Shown here one piece after another: positions 1-5,535 of a stretch of DNA of 5,535 bases (its first letter is position 1; every line of letters starts with the position of its first letter). The notes under the pieces were generated by a model. That model had not been told where the DNA came from and made no database searches. It saw only the letters and a program-made list of their open reading frames with translations. The stretch spans positions 1 through 5,535 of the forward strand of contig JAFANL010000261.1 in the NCBI GenBank assembly GCA_019232735.1. The letters run 5' to 3'. Position numbers and translations under genes: made by a program. Origin of the DNA: Aquitalea sp. (GTDB lineage: Bacteria > Pseudomonadota > Gammaproteobacteria > Burkholderiales > Chromobacteriaceae).

Positions 1-1
1 G

Positions 2-103
2 GTCGATCTGATCGGGCTGTTGATGCATTCTGCTGGCTTCCAGGTAAGGGAGTGGCGATGGCTTTCCGTTCCGGGCGCAAAGCGTACCATGAGTTGTCGG
101 TGA
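2..103 (+). CDS. Possible C-terminal end of an unidentified protein (5' truncated)
   Basis: Frame 2 is open from the window edge for 33 codons and stops at TGA 101-103. The encoded tail includes the stretch LLMHSAGFQVREWRW. An amphipathic helix followed by AGF-x-V resembles the end of many class I SAM-dependent methyltransferases, but this is a vague likeness and no catalytic motif lies in the window. Third codon positions are mostly G or C, as in the neighbouring genes. Frame 1 is also open until a TAG at 160-162, and minus-strand frames can be read across the same bases, so the case for this frame is weak. If real, the gene converges on the RDD gene, and the two inverted repeats at 103-168 would lie between their 3' ends. 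Confidence 0.25.
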   Translation, partial: VDLIGLLMHSAGFQVREWRWLSVPGAKRTMSCR

Positions 104-126
104 AATATCTTTTCATGAAGATATTT
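103..126. repeat. AT-rich perfect inverted repeat
   Basis: The arms AAATATCTT (103-111) and AAGATATTT (118-126) are perfectly complementary over 9 bp, with a 6-nt loop. The left arm overlaps the last base of the possible stop codon at 101-103. It is clearly more AT-rich than its surroundings. There is no clean T-run after the stem on either strand, so it is not a textbook intrinsic terminator, although it lies where a terminator between convergent genes would be expected. A protein-binding palindrome is the alternative. Confidence 0.4.
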
Positions 127-138
127 ACCTGTCCTGAT

Positions 139-168
139 CCCCGCCACGGACCATGTCGTGGCTAGGGG
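139..168. repeat. GC-rich imperfect hairpin downstream of the RDD gene
   Basis: CCCC (139-142) pairs with GGGG (165-168), GCCAC (143-147) with GTGGC (158-162) and GAC (149-151) with GTC (155-157). A 2-nt and a 1-nt bulge interrupt the stem, and the loop is CAT. It begins 10 nt beyond the stop codon of the minus-strand RDD gene, so it may end or stabilise that transcript. On the minus strand the bases following the stem (ATCAGG) are not a T-run, so Rho-independent termination is not well supported. Confidence 0.4.
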
Positions 169-178
169 AAAAGCCGCA

Positions 179-724
179 TCAGGCCGCAGGCCGGCGGCGT
201 CCCTTGCCAGGATGGGCCGGCTTGGGCAGGGTGATCTGACGGGTGCGGGCCAGTCTGTCGTGCAGGAACAGTCTGTCCTTGTCGTAGAAGGCCGCCAGAT
301 AGGGCAGGGCACACCAGGCCAGGGAAATCAGCAGGGCTTCGCGCCCATGACCCAGATTGCGCGACCAGGCCAGATAGGAAATGGCCGGCATGCCGACAAA
401 CAGCAACAGGCCGACAATGTAGCGAAAACCGGCCTGACGCCAATCCATCAGGCGGCCACTGTCCTGACTCACCAGTTGAACCCGCCAGGCTTTCATGGCC
501 ACGGTCTGGCCGGATTTGACCCAGCTGCTGCCGAAATAGCCGAACAAGCTGCCAGCCAGCGCCAACTGGGTCAGCAGATCAAGCAATAGCGAATGTCCAA
601 GCCAGGCCTGCAGCCCGGTCATGACGGCGGAAACGGTCAGTAGCAAGGCACCAACCAGCAACAGTTCGTAAAGCTGGCTGCACAGGCGGCGGCCAATACT
701 GGCCGCGGGATAGGATGAACTCAT
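179..724 (-). CDS. RDD family inner-membrane protein
   Basis: A 181-residue protein of the RDD family, small multi-pass membrane proteins of mostly unknown function; a few relatives have been linked to ion transport. Hydrophobic segments lie at about 20-40, 48-67, 100-118 and 128-147. Family signatures are the N-terminal Arg pair (12-13) before the first helix, GQTVAMKAWRVQLV (72-85) after the second, and LHDRLARTR (154-162) carrying the conserved Asp156. The first canonical Asp position in helix 1 appears to be Glu20 (LYELLL). The tail is short, basic and rich in Pro and Arg. The start at 724 is the first ATG after the upstream gene, 22 nt beyond its stop. I see no good Shine-Dalgarno sequence, so translation may depend on coupling. 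It is the last gene of the sigma/DUF3106 set. The family call is sure; the function is not. Confidence 0.9.
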   Translation of the reverse strand: MSSSYPAASIGRRLCSQLYELLLVGALLLTVSAVMTGLQAWLGHSLLLDLLTQLALAGSLFGYFGSSWVKSGQTVAMKAWRVQLVSQDSGRLMDWRQAGFRYIVGLLLFVGMPAISYLAWSRNLGHGREALLISLAWCALPYLAAFYDKDRLFLHDRLARTRQITLPKPAHPGKGRRRPAA

Positions 725-746
725 GGATTCGATGACGGGTTGAGGC

Positions 747-1133
747 TCAGCCGGGAGTCTGGGACCCGGCCTGGCTGTGTTGCAGGCGCTGAATGGCCTT
801 TTCCCTGTCGGCAGGGGGAAGACCTTGCAGTTTTTTCCAATTGTGGCGGATTTGCTGGCGTTGTTCCAGCGTCAGGTCTGCCCAGCTTTTCAACCGGCCT
901 TGCAGCCGTTGTTGACCAGCGGCATCCAGCTGGCGATAGGCCGGCACGATGGCGAGCAGGTTTTGCTTCTTCTCCGGTGCATAGCGATCCCACTCGCTGG
1001 CCAGCGGGGCCATGACGGCTTGTTGCTCGCCATCCAGCTGCTCCCAGCGCGGGTTGGTCAGCGGACTGGCCAGCAGGGGTGTGCTCAGCAAGCTGCTCAG
1101 CAGCAAGGCTGGCAGCAGCAGTGTTCTAGTCAT
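747..1133 (-). CDS. DUF3106 domain protein, predicted exported
   Basis: A 128-residue protein with a signal peptide: basic MTR, a Leu-rich core to about residue 20, and a likely cleavage near LLA-SPL (22/23). The mature part fits DUF3106, with regularly spaced Trp at 30, 48, 84 and 99. The pattern runs W-x2-L, Q-x-V-x-APLA-x2-W, then SWADLTLEQRQQIRHNW (83-99) and LPPADRE (105-111). It is expected to be almost wholly alpha-helical and periplasmic. Function is unknown; its constant company with a sigma factor and membrane proteins suggests an envelope role or periplasmic sensing, which is inference. The ATG (1133-1131) lies inside the 3' end of the sigma-DUF3619 gene, giving an 8-nt overlap through that gene's TAG stop, which indicates translational coupling. 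Confidence 0.88.
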   Translation of the reverse strand: MTRTLLLPALLLSSLLSTPLLASPLTNPRWEQLDGEQQAVMAPLASEWDRYAPEKKQNLLAIVPAYRQLDAAGQQRLQGRLKSWADLTLEQRQQIRHNWKKLQGLPPADREKAIQRLQHSQAGSQTPG

Positions 1134-2049
1134 GCACGCTCCCGGAAAAATGCGGTTCCATCAGCAGCTCCAGCGGCAGCGGCTGCGACAGGATGGCCGC
1201 ATCCACGGCTTCTTCGTCTTGTGCGCCGGTGGCCAGCCAGACGGCACCGCCACTGATCAGCACCAGGCTCAAGGCCAGCATGGCATGGCGCAGTACCAGT
1301 AAATGGCGTTGCTGCCACAGCGCCAGTTGTTCGCTACGCCTGAGCGGCGCGTTGCGGCGTTGTTCAAAACGCTGCAGCAGCTTTTCCCGCTGTGCTTGCA
1401 GCGCGGTCGAGTCTGGCTGACTGGCTGGCTGTTCCAGCACCGTGCAAACGCCAAGGGCCAGCTTGTCTTCACCGCTGCTCAGGCTGGCGGGCACACCTTT
1501 TTGCTGCAGGATGGCCGCCAGGGTCTGGCTGGCGCGGGCAGTATGGGCTTTGACGCGGCCTGGCGTGCAGGCCATGACTCTGGCCACTTGCTCCGGGGTC
1601 AGTTTTTCCCGGTGACGGAGCAGAAAAGCCTGCCGCTGCGGTGTTGGCAGCAAGAGCAGAGCCCCGTCGATCAACTGGGCGACTTCCGGGCGGGCATACC
1701 ATTGCTGGGGATCGCTGTCCGCTGCGCTAGCCTTGATTTCCAGGGTTTCCAGTGGATCGGCAGCGTCATCTTCGGTACGTGTCGGACGCAGGGCGGCCAA
1801 CAGGGACGCCGGAAGTTGCCGCCACCTGAGCTGTTGGCACCGGCGATGCATGCGGTGGTGCAGGATGTGCTGGAACAGGAGTGGCAGTTCCTGGGCGGGC
1901 GCGTGGGCGTAACGATCGACCAGCTGCAGCATGGCTTCTTGCACGATGTCCAGTGCAAGGGCTGTATCGCGCACGGCGTACAGGGCCTGTTTGCAGGCAC
2001 CTTGCTCTGCCGACTGCAGAAAGTCGGCCATTTCCTTGCGGCTCGCCAT
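1126..2049 (-). CDS. ECF-like RNA polymerase sigma factor fused to a DUF3619 membrane domain
   Basis: A 307-residue protein. Residues 1-75 resemble sigma-70 region 2 of the ECF-like factors of betaproteobacteria: MASRKEMADFL start, then LDIVQEAM and ELPLLFQHIL. Residues 126-181 form region 4, with LLPTPQRQAFLLRH followed by a helix-turn-helix (LTPEQVARVMACTPGRVKAH). Residues from about 194 on match DUF3619: EDKLALGVCTVLEQ, a charged helix, one membrane segment (about 252-274) and the typical tail DAAILSQPLPLELLMEPHF. In known relatives these are two adjacent genes; here no stop codon separates them. The expected product is a sigma factor held at the inner membrane, with DUF3619 possibly acting as an anti-sigma-like partner (inference). 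The start at 2049 is chosen over TTG 2079 because sigma homologues begin MAS(D/R)KE and the candidate promoter would place the TTG upstream of the transcript. No Shine-Dalgarno sequence precedes the ATG. A frameshift or base-calling error joining two genes is possible. Confidence 0.85.
   Translation of the reverse strand: MASRKEMADFLQSAEQGACKQALYAVRDTALALDIVQEAMLQLVDRYAHAPAQELPLLFQHILHHRMHRRCQQLRWRQLPASLLAALRPTRTEDDAADPLETLEIKASAADSDPQQWYARPEVAQLIDGALLLLPTPQRQAFLLRHREKLTPEQVARVMACTPGRVKAHTARASQTLAAILQQKGVPASLSSGEDKLALGVCTVLEQPASQPDSTALQAQREKLLQRFEQRRNAPLRRSEQLALWQQRHLLVLRHAMLALSLVLISGGAVWLATGAQDEEAVDAAILSQPLPLELLMEPHFSGSVHD
1139..1143 (-). promoter_or_regulatory. Ribosome binding site for the DUF3106 gene
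   Basis: GGGAG on the minus strand lies 5 nt before the ATG at 1133, inside the coding sequence of the upstream gene. It supports this start and indicates that translation of the two genes is linked. Confidence 0.5.
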
Positions 2050-2080
2050 GGGAGGGAATTCGGGTTGATACCAACGCAAG

Positions 2081-2109
2081 ATAGTAGCAGAGCCAAACAG
2101 GGACGGCCA
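2081..2109 (-). promoter_or_regulatory. Candidate promoter of the sigma-DUF3106-RDD operon
   Basis: On the minus strand, TGGCCG (2109-2104) and TACTAT (2086-2081) are separated by 17 bp. The -10 matches 4 of 6 consensus bases and the -35 matches 3 of 6. Transcription would begin near 2075, giving a leader of about 25 nt to ATG 2049 and excluding the upstream TTG 2079. Half of the inverted repeat at 2095-2129 fills the spacer. An ECF-type promoter is equally possible, and I cannot tell from sequence alone. Confidence 0.35.
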
Positions 2110-2129
2110 GCCTGCGGATTTCCCTGTTT
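2095..2129. repeat. Perfect 9-bp inverted repeat in the divergent control region
   Basis: AAACAGGGA (2095-2103) and TCCCTGTTT (2121-2129) are exact complements separated by 17 nt. On the plus strand the right arm runs on into TT, giving five Ts at 2127-2131, so it has some look of a weak terminator. The loop is long and the stem short in GC, which argues against efficient termination. It straddles the candidate -35 of the leftward promoter, so an operator for a dimeric regulator is a reasonable alternative. Confidence 0.45.
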
Positions 2130-2138
2130 TTACCGTGG

Positions 2139-2197
2139 CTTAGCGTGTTTTTGCACCTGCACAAAAGCCTTGACCATCATTTGAGGGATACGCTAAG
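2139..2197. repeat. Widely spaced 8-bp inverted repeat flanking the candidate ilv promoter
   Basis: CTTAGCGT (2139-2146) and ACGCTAAG (2190-2197) are exact complements. Their centres are 51 bp apart, close to five turns of DNA. Between them lie an imperfect hairpin (TTTTTGCA 2148-2155 against TGCACAAAA 2158-2166) and the hexamer TTGACC. The right arm overlaps the candidate -10 region. This geometry suits a pair of operator half-sites, or, in RNA, a stem closing a larger leader structure. Chance cannot be excluded for two 8-mers at this distance. Confidence 0.35.
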
Positions 2198-2198
2198 G
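2151..2198 (+). promoter_or_regulatory. Candidate ilvIHC promoter region
   Basis: The best -35 match is TTGACC (2170-2175), but 17 bp downstream stands only CTAAGG, a poor -10. An alternative pair is TTGCAC (2151-2156) and CATCAT (2175-2180), spaced by 18 bp, with a better -10 (4 of 6) and a weaker -35. Either would give a leader of about 65-90 nt carrying the two hairpins at 2201-2246. A weak core promoter would fit activator-dependent transcription, as known for ilvIH in E. coli (Lrp), but I see no decisive regulator site. Confidence 0.3.
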
Positions 2199-2200
2199 TC

Positions 2201-2221
2201 TTTCATCACAACGGGATGAAA
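2201..2221 (+). repeat. Leader hairpin 1 upstream of ilvI
   Basis: TTTCATC (2201-2207) and GATGAAA (2215-2221) are perfect complements with a 7-nt loop. It ends five bases before the second hairpin. Neither is followed by a T-run, so together they look like a structured 5' leader or a protein-binding palindrome rather than a terminator. Confidence 0.4.
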
Positions 2222-2225
2222 CACA

Positions 2226-2246
2226 AGTCAATCGTCAAGATTGACT
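2226..2246 (+). repeat. Leader hairpin 2 upstream of ilvI
   Basis: AGTCAATC (2226-2233) and GATTGACT (2239-2246) are perfect complements over 8 bp with a 5-nt loop. It lies 14 nt before the AGAGG ribosome binding site of ilvI (2261-2265) and leaves that site free, so it would not block ribosome entry by itself. It may stabilise the 5' end of the mRNA or form an operator. Confidence 0.45.
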
Positions 2247-2271
2247 GCAAGACAAGACAAAGAGGCACAAG

Positions 2272-4038
2272 ATGCAGATATCGGGCGCGGAGATCGTAGT
2301 CCGTTGCCTGCAGGAAGAAGGAGTCGAATTCCTGTTCGGCTACCCCGGCGGCGCGGTTCTCGAAATTTATGATGCCATCTTCCGGCAGGACAAGTTCAAG
2401 CACGTTCTGGTTCGCCATGAGCAGGCTGCGGTGCATGCCGCCGATGCCTACTCGCGTTCCAGCGACAAGGTAGGCGTTGCACTGGTGACTTCCGGTCCCG
2501 GTGCCACCAATGCCGTCACCGGCATTGCCACCGCCTATATGGACTCCATTCCCATGGTGGTGATTTCCGGCCAGGTGGCTACGCCAGCCATCGGCCTGGA
2601 CGCCTTCCAGGAAGTCGACATGGTGGGGATCACCCGCCCGTGCGTGAAGCACAACTTCCTGGTCAAGGATGTCAACGATATCGCTGACACCATCAAGAAA
2701 GCATTCTACATCGCCAAGAGTGGCCGTCCCGGCCCGGTGGTGGTGGATATTCCCAAGGATGTGACCCAGCAACGTGCCGAATTCCACTACCCGGAAAGCG
2801 TGCACATCCGTTCCTATGTGCCTGCCACCCGCGGCCATCCGGGACAGATCAAGAAGGCCATCAACCTTCTGCTGGAAGCCAAGCGTCCTTACATCTATGT
2901 TGGTGGCGGTGCCGTACAGGGCAATGCCGCAGCCGAAGTGACCGAGCTGGTCAAGTCGCTGGGCCTGCCATGTACCAACACCCTGATGGGCCTGGGTGCC
3001 TATCCGGGTTCTGATCCGCAGTTCCTCGGCATGCTGGGCATGCACGGTACTTACGAGGCCAATATGGCCATGCAGTACTGTGATGTGCTGATCGCCGTGG
3101 GTGCGCGCTTTGATGACCGCGTGATCAGCGTGCCGTCGCACTTCCTGTCGCAGCCGAAGAAGATCATCCACATCGACGTGGACCCGTCTTCCATTTCCAA
3201 GCGCGTGAAGGTGGACGTGCCCATCGTCGGCGACGTCAAGCATGTGCTGCGCGAGATGCTGGACATCCTGCGCCAGTCCGGCCAGAAACCGGATGCCGGC
3301 CACCTGGCTGGCTGGTGGAAGCAGATTGAAGAATGGCGCGGCCACAACAGCCTGCTGTACACCCCGTCGACCGAGCTGATCAAGCCGCAATACGTGGTGG
3401 AAAAGCTGTATGAAATCACCGGCGGCAAGGCCATCGTGGCATCCGATGTGGGACAGCATCAGATGTGGGCGGCCCAGTACTACAAGTTCGACGATCCGAA
3501 GCAGTGGCTGAATTCCGGTGGCTTGGGTACCATGGGCTTCGGTTTGCCTGCGGCCATGGGCGCGCAACTGGCCAATCCGGATGCCACCGTCGCCTGTATC
3601 ACCGGCGAAGGCTCCATCCAGATGAACATCCAGGAGCTGTCCACCTGCAAGCAATACCACACCCCGGTCAAGATCGTGGCGCTGAACAACCGCTATCTGG
3701 GCATGGTGCGTCAATGGCAGGAGTTCTTCTACGGCACCCGTTATTCGGAATCGTATATGGATGCCCTGCCGGACTTCGTGAAAGTGGCCGAAGCCTATGG
3801 CCACGTCGGTTTCAAGATCGAAAACCCGTCCGATGTCGAGCCGGTGCTGCGCGAGGCCTTTGGCCCGGCGCTGAAGGAACGTCTGGTATTCCTGGACTTC
3901 CGTACCGATCAATCCGAGAACGTGTTCCCGATGATCCAGAATGGCAAGGGTCTGGACCAGATGGATTTGCCGCCGCATATGCGCGACATCCAGCAGGTGC
4001 CTTTCGAGAACAACCGTGACTACGGCAATATGTGCTGA
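2272..4038 (+). CDS. ilvI: Acetolactate synthase large (catalytic) subunit
   Basis: A 588-residue cytoplasmic ThDP/FAD enzyme that condenses two pyruvates to 2-acetolactate, or pyruvate and 2-ketobutyrate to 2-aceto-2-hydroxybutyrate; it opens valine/leucine and isoleucine synthesis. It follows E. coli IlvI closely (574 residues) from SGAEIVVRCL onward. The N-terminal domain has FGYPGGAVLEIYDA (22-35) and the catalytic Glu50 in VRHEQAAVHAAD. The central FAD-linked domain has YVGGGA (209-214), GMLGMHGTYEAN (253-264) and RFDDR (279-283). The C-terminal ThDP domain has SDVGQHQMW (391-399), the Mg site GEGSIQMN (445-452) through LNN (471-473), and QWQ (481-483), whose Trp favours 2-ketobutyrate. 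The Mg motif is GEG in place of GDG, which I recall as common in Pseudomonas and betaproteobacteria. AGAGG (2261-2265) lies 6 nt before ATG. The C-terminal tail is longer than in E. coli. Many annotators call this gene ilvB. Confidence 0.97.
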   Translation: MQISGAEIVVRCLQEEGVEFLFGYPGGAVLEIYDAIFRQDKFKHVLVRHEQAAVHAADAYSRSSDKVGVALVTSGPGATNAVTGIATAYMDSIPMVVISGQVATPAIGLDAFQEVDMVGITRPCVKHNFLVKDVNDIADTIKKAFYIAKSGRPGPVVVDIPKDVTQQRAEFHYPESVHIRSYVPATRGHPGQIKKAINLLLEAKRPYIYVGGGAVQGNAAAEVTELVKSLGLPCTNTLMGLGAYPGSDPQFLGMLGMHGTYEANMAMQYCDVLIAVGARFDDRVISVPSHFLSQPKKIIHIDVDPSSISKRVKVDVPIVGDVKHVLREMLDILRQSGQKPDAGHLAGWWKQIEEWRGHNSLLYTPSTELIKPQYVVEKLYEITGGKAIVASDVGQHQMWAAQYYKFDDPKQWLNSGGLGTMGFGLPAAMGAQLANPDATVACITGEGSIQMNIQELSTCKQYHTPVKIVALNNRYLGMVRQWQEFFYGTRYSESYMDALPDFVKVAEAYGHVGFKIENPSDVEPVLREAFGPALKERLVFLDFRTDQSENVFPMIQNGKGLDQMDLPPHMRDIQQVPFENNRDYGNMC

Positions 4039-4040
4039 GG
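4036..4040 (+). promoter_or_regulatory. Ribosome binding site of ilvH, overlapping the ilvI stop
   Basis: TGAGG begins with the ilvI stop codon TGA and lies 8 nt before ATG 4049. It fixes the ilvH start against longer in-frame readings back into ilvI, and it puts ilvH initiation under terminating ilvI ribosomes, which would help balanced subunit synthesis. Confidence 0.6.
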
Positions 4041-4048
4041 CGGGCGGT

Positions 4049-4540
4049 ATGAGACATATACTTTCGATTTTGCTGGAAAACGAAGCGGGTGCACTGTCCC
4101 GCGTGGTGGGCCTGTTTTCGGCCCGGGCTTACAATATTGACTCACTGACGGTGTCGACTACCGAGGATCCGACACTGTCACGGATGACGATCGTCACGCA
4201 TGGTTCCGACGAAGTCATCGAGCAGATCACCAAGCAGCTCAACAAGCTGATCGAGGTGGTCAAGGTGATTGACCTCAACGAATCCGAGCACATCGAACGC
4301 GAGATGATGCTGATCAAGGTGCGCGCGACCGGCAAGGACCGGGAGGAAATGAAGCGCATGGCGGATATTTTCCGCGGTCGCATCATCGATGTTACGGAAA
4401 AGACTTACACCATCGAGCTGACTGGTACGAGCGACAAGCTGGGGGCCTTTATCGAGGCCATTGACCGTGCAGTGATCCTGGAAACGGTCCGTACTGGCGC
4501 ATCCGGCATTGGCCGTGGTGAACGGGTTCTGAAAATCTGA
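4049..4540 (+). CDS. ilvH: Acetolactate synthase small (regulatory) subunit
   Basis: A 163-residue regulatory subunit, the same length as E. coli IlvH and alike throughout. It binds the catalytic subunit, raises its activity and confers valine feedback inhibition. The N-terminal ACT domain covers about 2-76, from ILSILLENEAGALSRVVGLF to PTLSRMTIVT. Asn11, Gly14 and Asn29, at the positions tied to valine binding in E. coli IlvH, are all present, so valine sensitivity is expected. The C-terminal ACT-like domain (about 84-163) includes IFRGRIIDVTEKTY (107-120) and ends in GIGRGERVLKI. The start at 4049 is set by homology (MRHILS against MRRILS) and by the ribosome binding site; a longer in-frame opening starting in ilvI is not used. 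It lies 10 nt behind ilvI. Many genomes name this gene ilvN. Confidence 0.96.
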   Translation: MRHILSILLENEAGALSRVVGLFSARAYNIDSLTVSTTEDPTLSRMTIVTHGSDEVIEQITKQLNKLIEVVKVIDLNESEHIEREMMLIKVRATGKDREEMKRMADIFRGRIIDVTEKTYTIELTGTSDKLGAFIEAIDRAVILETVRTGASGIGRGERVLKI

Positions 4541-4559
4541 TATATCTATACATCTGACA

Positions 4560-4581
4560 GGCGGCCGCACAGGCGGCTGCC
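4560..4581 (+). repeat. Strong GC-rich stem-loop between ilvH and ilvC
   Basis: GGCGGCCGC (4560-4568) pairs with GCGGCTGCC (4573-4581) over 9 positions, one of them G-U in RNA, with the 4-nt loop ACAG. CTG (4554-4556) and CAG (4582-4584) can extend the stem across a small bulge. The bases after it (CAGATAACAAGG) hold no T-run, so it should not be an intrinsic terminator. It stops six bases before the ilvC ribosome binding site AAGGGA (4590-4595). It may act as an mRNA-stability or processing element that lets ilvC be expressed at a different level from ilvIH. Confidence 0.6.
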
Positions 4582-4603
4582 CAGATAACAAGGGACAAAG
4601 CAA

Positions 4604-5535
<932 letters not shown>

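Noticed and set aside
26..117. Minus-strand reading MKRYFTDNSWYALRPERK starting in the AT-rich hairpin at 117
   Set aside because: It is open to the window edge but short, starts within the hairpin and shows no recognisable family; the sequence is too short to support a gene.
1303..2184. 293-codon plus-strand open frame opposite the sigma gene
   Set aside because: It shows no domain likeness, whereas the minus strand has clear sigma regions 2 and 4 and DUF3619; it also runs into the ilv control region.
2216..2299. 27-codon ORF starting MKHKSIVKIDCK overlapping the ilvI start, a possible ilv leader peptide
   Set aside because: It has only two Ile and one Val codon in its early part, no ribosome binding site, and no terminator with a T-run after it, so classical attenuation is not supported.
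3601..3625. GEG in place of GDG at the ThDP-Mg motif of IlvI (Glu446)
   Set aside because: I recall the same GEGSIQMN form in acetolactate synthases of Pseudomonas and betaproteobacteria, so it is a normal lineage variant, not a defect.
2206..3978. 590-codon open frame on the minus strand opposite ilvI
   Set aside because: It mirrors ilvI codon by codon, its product is rich in His, Gly and Arg without any recognisable domain, and ilvI is certain. GC-rich third positions readily leave the antisense frame open.
3941..4048. Longer ilvH start inside ilvI
   Set aside because: Homology begins at MRHILS (4049), the ribosome binding site fits that ATG, and the upstream codons only re-read the ilvI 3' end in another frame.

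Overview
The window looks like a chromosomal segment of a GC-rich betaproteobacterium. The IlvI, IlvH and IlvC proteins are of proteobacterial type, and the flanking set (ECF-like sigma factor, DUF3619, DUF3106, RDD) is one I know from betaproteobacteria divergent to the ilv operon. A member of Neisseriales/Chromobacteriaceae (Chromobacterium, Aquitalea or Vogesella type) is my best guess; genus cannot be fixed from sequence reading alone.

Layout. Bases 1-178 hold at most a short plus-strand gene end (2-103, weak) and two inverted repeats before the end of a minus-strand operon. That operon runs leftwards from about 2049: an ECF-like sigma factor fused in frame to a DUF3619 single-pass membrane domain (2049-1126), a secreted DUF3106 protein (1133-747, overlapping by 8 nt), and an RDD-family membrane protein (724-179, 22 nt further on). 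Bases 2050-2271 form a divergent control region with five inverted repeats. Rightwards runs the branched-chain amino acid operon: ilvI (2272-4038), ilvH (4049-4540) and ilvC (4604 to the window end, truncated).

Function. IlvI and IlvH form acetolactate synthase, the valine-inhibited first common step of valine, leucine and isoleucine synthesis. IlvC converts its product to the dihydroxy acid. Short gaps, coupling signals and one strand argue for one transcript, with a strong stem-loop between ilvH and ilvC. The leftward genes look like an envelope-associated regulatory set: a sigma factor tied to the membrane, an exported helical protein and a small multi-pass membrane protein. Their role is unknown to me.

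The most unusual item is the sigma-DUF3619 fusion. In the relatives I know these are two adjacent genes. Here no stop codon separates them, and a five-A run lies at the junction where a one-base change would split them. The second item of interest is the dense set of palindromes between the divergent operons.
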